In this document: one piece after another, positions 30,139 to 41,525 of the stretch
How the letters are laid out: each line of letters begins with the position of its first letter
How positions within the stretch are numbered: the stretch's first letter is position 1
Assembly: GCA_963969495.1 (NCBI GenBank)
Contig: OZ018321.1
Span: 188,757,485 to 188,821,484, forward strand
DNA length: 64,000 bases
Source: Ceratothoa steindachneri
Lineage: Eukaryota; Arthropoda; Malacostraca; Isopoda; Cymothoidae
Direction of reading: 5' to 3'
The notes under the pieces: model-generated
What the model was told of the DNA's origin: nothing
Databases searched by the model: none
What the model saw: the letters and a program-made list of their open reading frames with translations, nothing else
Program-made: the position numbers and the translations under genes

Positions 30139-31265
30139 TTAGTCGAGCTTGGAACGAACAAAGGATCGATAAAAAAGTAAGGCAGTAGCTTTATTATCGC
30201 CCCAAGTGCTAAACGTCATGGATCGAGAGACCCCTAAGGCTGGGAATATGAGGATCCCAGGTGAGGCGTCGCTCAAATACAAGAGCAAGGAAACGTTGTG
30301 AGTCCACCACTTCCAAGCGCACCCCATTGAGAAATAAGTCTGAGTCAGGATGGGGCAGTGGATGTGGGCAGAAATGCACCACCTTAGGATTAACCAAAGA
30401 AAACCGAAGCGCTTCAATACCTGTTCGACTCGACGCTCCAGAGTTGGCATCTTGGCCGCGCCAAAAGAGATCGGAAGGTCGTCCACATAGAGTGTAGCGA
30501 GAACATTTTCTGGCATCACCGAGATGATGCGGTTGATGTTCATGCAAATAGTGTGACACTGAAGACACTTCCCTGCAGGACACCCTTTTCTTCTCGCTCA
30601 TTGGGCCGAAGAGGGCTCACCCAACCGTACACGGAATCGACAATCTCGTAAAAATTCAGATATATTGAGAAGCATCCCTTCGCCCCCATCACGTGGAGAG
30701 TCTCCATGATACCGTATCGCCATTCGGTATCATAGACTTTCTTCAGATCGAAAAATACCGTGGCGTAGTGCTGTCTACGAAGGAAGGCCCCGCATACGGC
30801 ATTTTCCAGTCGGAGCAGAGCGTCTACGTGAAGCGGAACTTGCGGAAGCCGCACTGTGCAGAAGACAGATGGCCTCAGCTGTCCAGAAAAAAAGGCTAAT
30901 CTAATATTTACCAATTTCTCCATCAACTTCACACGCAGGAAGTTAGAGAGATTGGGTGGAAACCGGCAGGGGCAGAGTGATCTCTCCCCGGTAGTAATTC
31001 GCCAGGAATCTGGGAGGATACCCTCTACCAAGATCCTGTTCAACAAATCTAACATAAAGGTCATGTCTCACTCACCCAGGTGTCGAAGCATGTCGTACGG
31101 AACATCGTCCGGACCAAGGGCGGTGTCCCCGCACCTAGCAAGAGCGGAAGGCAACTCGCTCAGAGTAAACCTGTCGTTGAAAGGTTCTCCGTTTTTGGAG
31201 GTAAGGTCCAATACGAAGAAAGCGGTCGCGAAGGGTTCCTCGAATAAGTTAGCGAACTCAGTCAT
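30139..31265 (-). pseudogene. Family A reverse transcriptase, copy 2
   Basis: The - strand reads F-N-D-R-F-T-L-S-E-L-P-S-A-L, T-A-L-G-P-D-D-V-P-Y-D-M-L, then F-F-D-L-K-K-V-Y-D-T, G-V-L-Q-G-S-V-F-S and the catalytic Y-V-D-D at 30478-30489. The thumb ends R-S-F-V-R-S-K-L-D. Frame changes lie near 31060 and 30540. It aligns with 18030-19070. Confidence 0.85.
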
Positions 31266-31269
31266 TTCC

Positions 31270-31955
31270 TGAAAATTGAACCACCGCGCTAAGCACCACC
31301 GGGCCGGCTCTCACGCGGCAATGGCCCAGAAAATGAATGGGAAAGTGATCATTACCATGGAGCTCATTGACCACCCCTCATTCAAAATCAGGTTATGCAT
31401 CCGGAAGGCATAAAGATAGATTGAGGCAGGAAAATGAAATGGTCTTCAGGCAATGATGCGTAAACTCATCCACATTTAGGATCCTTATATCCAGCTCGTC
31501 GATCCGGTCGGCAATGACTTGACCCCGGAGATTAATCGAGTATTCTCCTCAGAAGAGGTGTCTACCGTTCAGATCTCCGAGCAAGAGAAAGGTTTACGTC
31601 ATCAGTGTCACGACACGGCCGAAGTCGGCTGACGGTGGAATGTACGCGAAAATAACCGTATACCTCCTCTCCAGGTGCAGCTGCACAGCTACTGCCTGAA
31701 AGGTGGTATCTAAAGCAAAGAGAAGAACGGAGACATCATGCTGGGTGTAAGTCGCGCAACCTCCCACCAGGCCCCCATCTCGTGGTGGTTGGGTGGCAAA
31801 ACTTTTATACCCCGAGAGGGTGGGCATGGGGTGCGTTCCCAGCATGGTCTCTGCAAAAAGATGGCTAACGGGGAACAGAACGAGACGAGCCTCCGCAGCT
31901 CCCCCCAGTTGGCCCGGAGTCCGCGGTAATTCAATTGAAGGAATATGCCCTCCAA
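31270..31955 (-). pseudogene. Family A endonuclease, copy 2
   Basis: The - strand has I-F-L-Q-L-N-Y-R-G-L-R (Cys replaced by Tyr), Y-T-Q-H-D-V-S-V-L, Q-L-H-L-E-R-R-Y-T-V-I-F-A-Y-I-P-P and, near 31350, the Asp-His block of the active site. It is collinear with 16776-17515. At least one frame change lies between the parts. Confidence 0.75.
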
Positions 31956-32699
31956 GCCTAGGTTGCAGGAGATGCGGGGGCCCTACGCTTCACGGAGGCA
32001 GAACTCCGGGCGTTGTTGGCCAGACAATGCGCCGAAGGCGCTGTCGCCTTCGAGGACTTACTGGGGGAGGTTTAGCTCGCCATGCGAAGCTTTTCCTCTC
32101 ATGCCTCAAGACCTTAGGCGAACAAGAGGGCTTCGGATACAGGGCTTCCTCTTTTGGTGGATCCACCGTTTCCGAGCCAACCATCTCGCCACTGGGCGTA
32201 GGCGAAGGAGTCGAAGCTCCTTTAGTATTGTCCTCCTTTCGGGAGGGAGCTTTTGGAACCCCGGAAATGGCCTCACGACCACGACCAACTTCAAGGGTGT
32301 TGCCTCCTGCGAGTCTAACGACACGGTGGAGACGCGTGGCTCTTTCGCCTAACGAGAAACGGTCACGCTGAGGAAAGGGAGGGGAGCCCTAGTTTTAGTC
32401 GGGGCTGGGTGTGAACCCTTTGTGACGCCAGCTTTACCAGGGCAGCGCCTGGGGTTGGTAGAACCCGCAAATGGGTTCTAAATGGGCGCGGAAACGAACG
32501 TGCTCGTAGGCCTGCTGGGGCCAGGAGCAGAGGGTGTCTTTCTTGCATTGAGGCATAAGACATCCCAAGCAGAGACGGGCGCGCTAGGACCAAGTCCTTA
32601 GCCTCGCAAAATGAGAGACGATCCTGGGCCTGAACGGTCAGGATTTCCTCCCAAAGGAGATACGCCCCATATTGCTTCGAGAAAGCTAGGTGCTGCTCT

Positions 32700-33990
32700 C
32701 CTCAATTGATACACTTGGTCACCCACGACTTGGACTTGTCGCGTGCGGCTTTGGAACAACTTACAAAGACTTCTGGTAACCCCGACTTTGCACGCCTGCA
32801 AGAGCGATTAATATGGCTAAAGCGGTGAGAGTAATAGCACTTCCGCGGCAGTTGCACGAATACCTTCACGCGGTAGCGATACCAATCGGCACGCACCGAC
32901 TCAGTCGGTGCGTGACGAAAAGTGTAGGGGTGGATCTCGATGCCCACTCTCCCCCTGTTTTCTCATCACACGTTCGACCTTGACCGCCCCATGGTCGGCC
33001 AGCTTTAAGCTGATGTCATCTATGGAGTAGTCCACGAGTTCCCTCGCATAAACTACTCCTTTGACGAAGTTCACGTTAAATTGCGGCGCCACACTCCCCG
33101 ACATGCAATCAAGTGTCCGAAGGACACTAATCATGGCCGCCTTGGAGGGATCCGCCGCATTCGCCAGAAGGCTCCCGTCCGAGAAACGGGTCACCTTCGG
33201 CTCTCTACCAATAACGCTAGCTAAGGCTCTTCTGTGATGGATCATGTTGCTCTTAGCCAACATGCTGACATCAGTGGAGCGAATGACAAGGAAGCGTTTA
33301 AAGCCAGCGAAGTCTAAAACGCCAGATAGTCTCTGAATGTGGGGCCTCGACGTAATCGAGGCTCCGTTCTGCGCAGTCTTGGTCCGCGGTTTTTTCATCA
33401 CACGTTCGACCTTGACCGCCCCATGGTCGGCCAGCTTTAAGCTGATGTCATCTATGGAGTAGTCCACGAGTTTCTCCTCATAAACTACTCCTTTGACGAA
33501 GTTGATCGAATGACAAGGAAGCGTTTGAAGTCAGCGAAGTCTAAAACGCCAGGTAGCCTCTGAATGTGGGGCCTCGACGTAATCGAGGCTCCACTCTGCG
33601 CAGTCCTGGCCTCTCTCTGGGACTCCCCACCCGGGGAAGCAAAGGAGCTGGACGTGGCGATCTTGGCCTGGAAGCTTACCGAAACGGCAGCAGACCTATC
33701 CGTCCCCGCGGCCCCTGCGGATGGAGAGAAGCACACGCTCTTTTTTGTCCTTTTTCTATTTTTTTCTGTTGTGACCAGATGGACCGGCCACAACAAGATC
33801 CTTATCCAAGAGGGAGAAGGTATTGGCTTCCACAGGGGCACTAGCCGGAGGAGGAGATCCTTCCTCTCCTTGCAAAGTCTTGGAGCCCTGAGCCGTCTGA
33901 GGAGGCCCTCGCACACGGGCGGACTTGGGTTCGGTGCTTGAAATGGGCCTACTGTCTGGGACTGGGTTGTCTCTGGGACCATGTGCATCT
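32700..33990 (-). pseudogene. Family A ORF1, copy 2, with internal duplication
   Basis: The - strand has G-V-L-D-F-A-G-F-K-R-F-L-V-I-R-S-T, R-R-A-L-A-S-V-I-G-R-E-P-K-V-T, F-S-D-G-S-L-L-A-N-A and a zinc knuckle near 32845-32795 in which the second Cys is Ser (C-Y-Y-S-H-R-F-S-H). The block D-I-S-L-K-L-A-D-H-G-A-V-K-V-E-R-V-M occurs twice because of a DNA duplication (32971-33075 and 33403-33507). Confidence 0.75.
32971..33600. repeat. Offset duplication inside family A ORF1
   Basis: CGTTCGACCTTGACCGCC... at 32971-33075 recurs at 33403-33507, and GAATGACAAGGAAGCGTTT... at 33281-33380 recurs from 33508. The first pair is 432 bp apart and the second 227 bp apart, so the second copy lacks 205 bp. 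Confidence 0.8.
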
Positions 33991-34845
33991 CAGAGGGGCT
34001 TCCATATGGCCATTCCTCCTATGAGATCAAAGGTCTCATTGCTTGTAGTGTCTTGTGTCGGGGAAGAGAGGGGGTCACGTACGATAACTCCTCTAAGCTC
34101 AATATACGAGCACGCAGGTCTTTATAGGGAAGGGGCCGATGGCCCCAATCTTTCCTCCTCTCCCTAAGGAGGTTGGCCCTATCGTGCCGCTCCCACACGG
34201 AGCGGTCAATTATGGGCCGCCCGCCTTTCTTGGCACTCCCCTTAGAAAGTAAAGGGGGGACTCACGCTGATGAGAGGGAGTCCCCTACACCCATAGATAA
34301 AGGAGACGAGTAAACCCCCTCTCCGGCTGAAGGGTTTTGGAGGGTCCTCTGCAAAAGCACGGGGCGGAGACCTCCATTTTTGGGGGTGGAACTGCCCGAT
34401 GGCGGCTCTGTCTATTTTACAGGGCTAAGTAGAGGGAAATTAAGTTATTTTTGGTCTTCATCATTGGGGATAGTGACCCTATTTCTTCTACGGGATGCAT
34501 ACGCTAATCACCCCACGCCCGTTCTGCGAGGGGTAAGTACTGGGCCGGCAGAGCCAACTGCCGCCATTTAGGGCCACTCCTCCCGCCTAGTGGCCCTCTC
34601 CTCTTAGTCCCGATCGGGGATAGTTGGTTGAGAGGAAGCTGGTTGGCACTTACCCTGTGAAATTAGAGTCCAACAAGAGAAAGTTGAAGGAGAGGTTGTA
34701 GGGAAAGTGAGGAATTAGGGTAGAAACGCAGGCTGTCTGAAAGAAGGAGAAGAGGCCAAGCTGGGGCAGGACGGGGCTCTGATTCCCGCCACACGGTGGC
34801 CAGGAAGGCAAATCACCGCACATCTTACGGGGAGAATCACGGACA

Positions 34846-35345
34846 GCTAGGACCTCTTTATCAAAGAGAAATAGGCAACATTTATAAGAAAATCTATTAT
34901 GGGACTTTTCATAGTTGGTGCCTAGGCGAAGATGGTCACAGGAATAACCATGGTTGACCTGGGCGCAACCCACGCACACGGATGGTTGCATGCGGTGCTC
35001 CTATGGCCAAATATATGACAATCGAAGCAGCGCCTTAGATTCGATATTTAGGGTTTTGACTGGTATCCGTAAGTGGCCTGCTTTAATATTCGATGGGAGA
35101 TCACGACGCTCAAACGTTTGGAACATCGTTGGTCTATTCACCATAATACCGCCAAAGGTTCGCTGTCGGTGGATGTCAATGGTCTGCTGGATAGTCACCT
35201 TTGACTGAAGAATGTTCGTTAGAGCGGATAACCTACACAGTGTTGAAGGTTGGGTGAGATGAGACAGTGATCTGAGAGCGAGCAAGGGTATCGAGGGCTT
35301 GAATAAAATCATTTGGTAGAAGGAGGTGACCTCCTCTTCCAATGT
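34846..35345 (-). pseudogene. Family B LINE ORF1, 5' part
   Basis: The - strand reads F-G-G-I-M-V-N-R-P-T-M-F-Q-T-F-E, then a zinc knuckle C-F-D-C-H-I-F-G-H-R-S-T-A-C (CX2CX4HX4C) with a frame change inside it, C-V-G-C-A-Q, and F-D-K-E-V-L-A-V-R. There the family A insertion begins. The frame resumes at 28180. Confidence 0.75.
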
Positions 35346-35565
35346 TCGGTCGCTACGGATCTACATGCGGTGGGGTTCACCGCACTGTTCTTCGAAAATC
35401 ATCAGTGTGTAAAATATTAAATTTAGATAGAAGAATATAAAATTTATAGATCGAAGGAAGAAAAAATGCTGGTCATCCAAATTGGGGTCAACGTCAAGGA
35501 AACGGGAAGAACTGGAACGAGATCCAGACGCACGAGGAGCAGAAGTTGGAAAGTTCTGCCAAGTA

Positions 35566-35567
<2 letters not shown>

Positions 35568-35638
<71 letters not shown>
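35568..35638. repeat. (TA)n microsatellite
   Basis: About 70 bp of TA dinucleotide upstream of the family B ORF1. Confidence 0.95.
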
Positions 35639-35639
<1 letters not shown>

Positions 35640-36401
35640 CACTATTATATTATTTAAGGGGTGGGGGCAGTCTCGAGCAATGCGGAACCAACCTGCTACT
35701 GAAACCGCGTCACCTAACCACCACCATCCCCAAAAGGGAGAAAGGGGCCGTGCACTCCTTAGCCAGAACTGTCGTTTTTTAAAACGGGAAGCTGCCTTCG
35801 GGATTTTCCATTAGAAGACACTAAGACCATCGTGTAGGGAACCGCGACCCGGGCACCCACCGCATCTATCTCAGGGAGATTCAGCAATGGAACGACGCAC
35901 CCGCTGTGACCTGGCCGGGGAACCGAAACTGTATAGGTGGATTACCACTTATAGAGGCTAATGTTCTATAAATGTCCCTTAGTTATGGGGTTACCATTTA
36001 TGATAGTCACCAATTTATATGGGGTGTACCTTAGGAGAATTACCAATTTATAGCGGTAACCAACTTATTTGAAGGTGAATTAAGTATCTGACTCAAAAGA
36101 TGAATTCTTCGCTGTTCTTATTTTGGCTGGGCTTACCGAAGGTTTCAGGGTAATCGAGGTAAAGAAGGCCGTTGCAAAAATAAACTTTATTCTTATATTG
36201 GCCTATAATGGGCAAGTGGCACGTCAGGAGGTTATTTTGCGGGTGACTAGCAGTCTATATATATTCAACGCGAAGTATTAAATTCGGGAGCGACAAGACT
36301 TGGTGAACTTAAGAAGGGGAACATGAACGATATAATCTTCTTAACGACTGTAATCTAGTAATCTTAACAATAAAATACTCATTCCTAACTGAGCTGCTCC
36401 G

Positions 36402-36482
<81 letters not shown>

Positions 36483-37065
36483 CCTAGAGGCTGTGGACTA
36501 GACTCATCGTTCTTCACCCCAAAGCGGAGCTAATGAAATCTGTGTAAGTCGAATTACTTGCATAGCTCAGGTTTTATCAATATAATAGGATGCGCTTGTC
36601 ACAGCTTTGTGATACAATTTCTTTTGGCTAGTTGGTATGTTTACTCAGGTGTTTCGTAGACTTCCGTCTTTCGATAAATCTATGCCGAGACGCGAAATCT
36701 TTGTTTACGCGTTTGTCTTATTGACACAGGTCATTTTGACCTTTCGCGCGTTCGTACATTGCTTGTCCCGCGGTCACTTTCAACGGTCGCTCGTCTTCTA
36801 TATATATACATTAACAAATATATTTACATTCCTTATTTTTGTATTCAAATTGATAGATGCAAATTAATCTATACATTCTAATTCTTTATTCTAATTTTAG
36901 ACATTTATTTTATATGAGTGGAGTATGCTGGAATTTAATTAATAAGACCACCGTGCGTCCATTATTGGAAGTTTTTCGCTGTGCCCATTGAATCCTGCAA
37001 TTTGGTGCCAGTAGCCTACCTATTACATAATCCGATCATTACAAATGAAAAAGTCCAAACTTAAG
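35639..37065. other. Non-coding stretch with a (TA)n tract
   Basis: It holds a (TA)n run at 36403-36480 and otherwise no recognised gene. A 76-codon hydrophobic frame at 36637-36867 looks fortuitous. CAATTTGGTGCCAGTAG near 37008 resembles the LTR-primer junction of the gypsy at 26058, but no LTR partner is seen. Confidence 0.35.
36403..36480. repeat. (TA)n microsatellite
   Basis: About 78 bp of TA dinucleotide. Confidence 0.95.
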
Positions 37066-37073
37066 CCTAAAAC

Positions 37074-38268
37074 CAGTGTTGTAAAAAGTATCCTGCTTTG
37101 ATACCTAAGTAAAAGTATTGTTACCCGGACATAATTTTACTCAAAGTACAAGTAAAAGTACCCTAACTTAAATGTACTTAAGGAAAAGTGATAACCTGTC
37201 TTAATCATTAAGTACTCAAGTAGTGAAAGTAAAATTTAGCAGGAAATAGTATAGTACCCATCACCCCAGACACTATTCATTATACTGTACATTAAATCCT
37301 TTTATACCCGCTGTACTGACCCTTATACATTCAAATTCAGTTAAACTGGACTTAACAATCAATATCCCTATATTGATCAGAAAGTCTAGTTTATATGAAA
37401 AGTAAAATTAACTCTACAAAATTATCCAGTTTAATACAATTCTAGAATATGAGTCTGGTTAACTAAACTAATTATTAGGTAAAAAATATACAAAAGAATT
37501 AACTACTGACATATTTTTTATTCAGTTTCACAATAAACTGATTTTCAAAGTTCTGGCTATCTAACCGCGACGTTTTGGGGCGAAAATTAGTCCTGCAATG
37601 CTAAGCAGGCGCTCACAAGCAGCAGATGCAGGTAGTGGGGTATTTAACTTAACTGAAATATCCCACAATGCAGGAAAGCACCTCAGGATTTCTATATCAC
37701 TCCCTGGGAATGACAATTTTCTGCAAACACAACAAACATTTGCAGCTTCCCCGAGTTTCCCATATTCTTCTTGTACTTGAAAAATGATTCCAAGTATGGC
37801 TATTGGTGGGAATCGCCACTATTTTTATTTTCAATGGTAGGACTAGAACTCACGGTGGTCCATTAATGGCGCGGCAGTCGGCTAGGAGTCTAGGACAATG
37901 AGGAATAATTTAATAATTTGACGCCCTCTCTCAGGCAGGGAAGCAGGAGACACAAACGAATTGTCTATCGGGTATAAAAGGATGCATGTGATTGGTCCAA
38001 ACATGAACAAGCGTTTATGATTGGTACACGCTTGTGATTGGACATCGTCTGAATTTTGCTTGTACGTCTGTGATTGTCCAAATTTAACTAAGAAGTAACG
38101 AATGCTTCTATGCCTTTCAAATATAATGAAGTAAAAACAACATAAGGAATAATGTAAGTAGAACTGAAAGTACTAAAATTATCGACTACTTTTTAGGAAG
38201 TTAAAAGTATAACAAAGTTACTTGAATACAGTACTTAAATAATTGTACTTTGTTTCTTCACAACTGTG
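37074..38268 (-). mobile_element. hAT element, non-autonomous
   Basis: The 8-bp sequence CCTAAAAC flanks it at 37066-37073 and 38269-38276. The left end is CAGTGTTGTAAAAAGTA and the right end, read inward, is CACAGTTGTGAAG, an imperfect inverted repeat with the CA-GTTGT core. Subterminal AAGTAAAAGTA motifs occur at both ends. At 1,195 bp it is too short for a full transposase. Confidence 0.85.
37562..37800 (-). pseudogene. hAT transposase C-terminal remnant
   Basis: The - strand reads N-T-P-L-P-A-S-A-A-C-E-R-L-L-S-I-A-G-L-I-F-A-P-K-R-R-G, the hAT dimerisation domain signature (E-R-L-F-S...G-L-I...K-R). The upstream residues C-V-C-R-K-L and L-R-C-F-P-A-L-W fit the same domain. It is followed by a stop. 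This confirms the element type given by the ends. Confidence 0.8.
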
Positions 38269-38289
38269 CCTAAAACACGCACTAGCGCC

Positions 38290-40141
38290 CACATAGCACC
38301 CAAACATACATTCAAGCACAATCAACTACACGTGACAGGGACAGAAAAAAGGGAAAGAAGATAAAGGGGGACAGGAAGAAATCATGAATGACATAACATT
38401 GAGACCATAAATATAGGTCAGGAAGGGAGGTGAGACGTATAATAACAGTCCACTTCGCAGTCCGCTCCAATGAGTGGGCTGAGCCCCCTTTCCAACGACA
38501 AGCCAGCAACACTCCCACGACAAGCGCCATAAAGCACCGCGAGCATGGAGGGTAGAAGGGTTGGGAAGAAGTCCCTATACTGTAGGGGTACTGGGTGGGC
38601 AAGAACACATAGGAAAACTGTATGGGTCTCTCGATCTGCCCGCTCATTTCCATGAATCCTGACATCAATAGCCCCCCCTTCCCCCAAGGAACATACCTTG
38701 AACCATACATAATTAACCATGATCGAATCTCCTTCACCAAGGGCGTGGGGATTGAGTTAAAAAGAGCGGAGGGGCTCAAAAACACTTCTAGAATCACTTA
38801 AAATGGTAAAATCGGTAAAGTTAAAATTAGTCGAAAACCCTATATAATAACAAACTTCAGCTGTGAATATAGATGATACTCTGTGCATGGTCAGCTGCAG
38901 AGATTTCTCGAAATAAACAACAGCTGCACCCATAGCACGGTCTGACTTAGAATCGTCAGTATATATTGGGGATAAGAAGAGTGCGTGAGATGAGGCATGC
39001 GCCAACGAATTAGGAAAGGGTCAATGGGCCCCTTTTGGAAATGGCACATGCCAGTACATATGTTAAGGGGAGGGGCGGCCCAACAAGGTCTGCACTTAGG
39101 CGAAATTGATTGGAAGTATAGCAGGAATATCTAGAGTGGAAATGTGGTCACTCATTTCGAGTTAGGAGAGGTTGGTATGGACGGTAGTCTGTAATAGTGT
39201 GCTGCGGATGGGGCCGCAAACATACACCTGTGAACTGCGGTAATTGGTATCTACTTCCCGCGGAAGATATAATGCAAGCACACCTCCGGTCTATGGTAAG
39301 AGAGTGACAGAACGCTACTCTCAGCATACAGAATATTGGCAACTGATGTACGAAAAGCATCGCTGGATAGCCGTACCCCTAGATTTCCAAGGGGAAGCCA
39401 AGAAGTATACTTGGCACCTATAACTTAAACGATAATGGACAAGGGTGGTGTACAACATCCACAACGTGTGTCTGTCACTACCCAATGACATATGGGATAA
39501 AACTTTCGAGAGTTCAAGGGCCTTCAGGTCTTTGATCTTAAGATTCCGCAACTGAGGTTGCTATGTCAATTTGTAATCGAGGGCTACACTCAAGAATTTG
39601 AACTCGGTGACAAGTTCAATCCTCGAGTTATTCAAATAAAGGGATATGGATAGATAAATAACTCTCAACTTGTACAGGTGCATCGCCTTAGATTTTATAA
39701 ATGAGAAACGATATCTTCTCAAGGGAGGTCACATAGATACTGCATCAACAGCTAAATGCAAGCAGTGTGCTACCGATGGAAGCCGCAGGGATACATAGAA
39801 AAAGGCTCGGTCATTCACAAATAGAGTGACTAAAACTCCTTTTGGCAAAGAGGAGACTAGACTGTTAATAGCGATAATGAAATAAGTAACGCTTAAGACG
39901 CTGCCCTGTTAAACATCTTCCTCCTGCCTCATTGTGTCAGAATAGAAGTTACCGATGCGAACCTTAGAATTACAAAATAATAAAAAGCTACGGATAAAAT
40001 TGGGTAAAAGGTTCCTCATACCCCCAGTCGTAAAACTGTTGTAAGATACCATACCGTCAAGTGGCATCATAAGCCTTTTCTATATCAAAAGAACACCGTC
40101 GGGCATGGTGTCCTTTTAAAGGCCTTCCGTAGAAAAAGACG
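38290..40141 (-). pseudogene. Family C LINE, RT 3' half and RNase H
   Basis: The - strand reads S-F-D-I-E-K-A-Y-D-A-T (40100), Q-G-S-V-L-S-V-T, L-F-V-N-D where the Y-x-D-D box should be (the first Asp is Asn), then L-S-H-M-S-L-G-S-D-R-H-T-L, R-L-S-Y-R-C-Q-V-Y, a later I-Y-T-D-D-S-K-S-D-R-A-M-G-A-A RNase H start at about 38960, I-F-T-A-E-V and L-S-D-S-R-S-V. Multiple stops are present. The 5' half of the element is at 43217-44760. Confidence 0.8.
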
Positions 40142-40280
40142 CAGATTTAGGTGGCTAAAGCCCCCCCTTTCCCAATTTTGTTCTTTCACTAGCTCATTGT
40201 GATAAGCGAAGCGATTTTATTAAGCGTCCCCAATAAAAAATGGGGGGGGGGCACTGTATTGAGGAACAGAAATAGGAACA

Positions 40281-41345
40281 ATGATGGGAAAGTTCAGTGA
40301 GTGTGTGGCCGTGGTGATGCTAGAACATCCGCTCGCGAAAATAGTTAATTGTTTCAATCATCGGCCGAACCTCATCCTGACCAAGGCCTGTGACACAAAA
40401 AAGGTAAAGCTCGCTCTCCAGGCCCTCAACGAAGTGTACAGCTTCATCTCTTCCTCAAACATGCATTCGATGAGGTTTGCTGAGTTCGTGAAAGGCCTCG
40501 CGTCTTCGAAGCGGAAAGAAGATGGTCAACCTCCCCGCTACTAGATGGGTTGAACAACACGATTTAGTAAATGTATTCATCAAATTCCTGCCGGTTATTG
40601 CCATCTTCCTCGAGGTGAGTACCGCACTTTCTGATTTGCCTAGTCGTTGCTGAGTCGGTTCTAGCCAAGCCTTTCAGTCTCATACGATCGAACTTGTCTT
40701 AGCATAAGCTACGATCAGTGAAGTGGAAACATATCTCAAAAAGACCCGGGAAGTTGCACTGACCAGCTTCCACGACATCTTCAAGGAGGCATAGGAGCTC
40801 GTCCAGGAGATCGGCTCGTCACATGACACCATTCATGTGTCTCGAGTTTTAAGCGACAAACGCAGCGAGCGAACGTACTCTTCCAGACAGCTGAGGAATA
40901 TTATTGCCGATCTGCATATGACCCGTTCGTTGACCATGTGTTGACCGAGATGCCGAGCCGGTTCTGTAACGATACTCTCCCGGTCAGGTTCAACACCAAA
41001 CATCCACTCAGCGGCGCCCACGGAGATGTTGCTGCTCTACTGGAGGAGGCAAAACTCTACGAGGCTAACATAGGTGCCTTGATCTTTGTCAAGGCGGAAG
41101 CAGAACACTAGTTTTCGTCAAAAATCAAGTTTGATTCCATTGGAGATTCTCTTGGCCTCGCCCAGACCCGAAGGCATCAGAACCTGACCAGGCTTTGCCA
41201 GGTTCTGATCACTCTCCTAATCTCGAACGCGGAGTCCGAACATTCATTTTTGGCCCTGAAGTGACTGAAAAAGTACTTAAGGAATAACCGGAGTCAAAAT
41301 GCCTCAACGGCTTAGCGATGATCGGTGTTCACAATGACACAATGG
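40281..41345 (+). pseudogene. hAT (zinc-finger MYM1-like) transposase pseudogene
   Basis: The start frame (40281-40544) has C-F-N-H-R-P-N-L-I-L-T-K-A and L-N-E-V-Y-S-F-I-S-S-S-N, like the C-x-H-x-L-N-L block of this group. Later frames give E-E-Y-Y-R-R-S-A-Y-D-P-F-V-D-H-V-L and L-I-S-N-A-E-S-E-H-S-F-L-A-L-K-x-L-K-K-Y-L-R, the hAT dimerisation signature (A-E-R-S-F-S-x-L-R-x-L-K). Several stops and frame changes make it inactive. The domesticated proteins ZMYM1 and the 52-kDa PKR-inhibitor repressor share this architecture. Confidence 0.7.
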
Positions 41346-41525
41346 AATTGATGTTCGTGTGAAATACCGTGACTAGTGTTATGCGTTATTAATATGTGTT
41401 AGATGGTGTTATTAATACTTTTACACCCGCTTATGTTTACATTTCTTTTTTAAGCCATACTTGTATTCTTTTATTTAGAATGAGTTGTGTAATAATATAA
41501 AAAAAACCCTTTGTGGTTCAATGTA

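Larger units (their letters stand above)
28181..34832 (-). mobile_element. Family A LINE, copy 2
   Basis: A nearly full-length family A element on the - strand, inserted in ORF1 of the family B LINE with a 13-bp target duplication (one mismatch). Its 5' region (34832 to about 34000) matches 13877-14650 and its 3' end matches 20130-20190. It contains a 0.95-kb insertion (28876-29820) between RT and RNase H, and a rearranged ORF1. Confidence 0.88.

Noticed and set aside
36637..36867. 76-codon hydrophobic frame
   Set aside because: It has no recognisable motif, lies in AT-rich sequence next to microsatellites and has no neighbouring coding signal.
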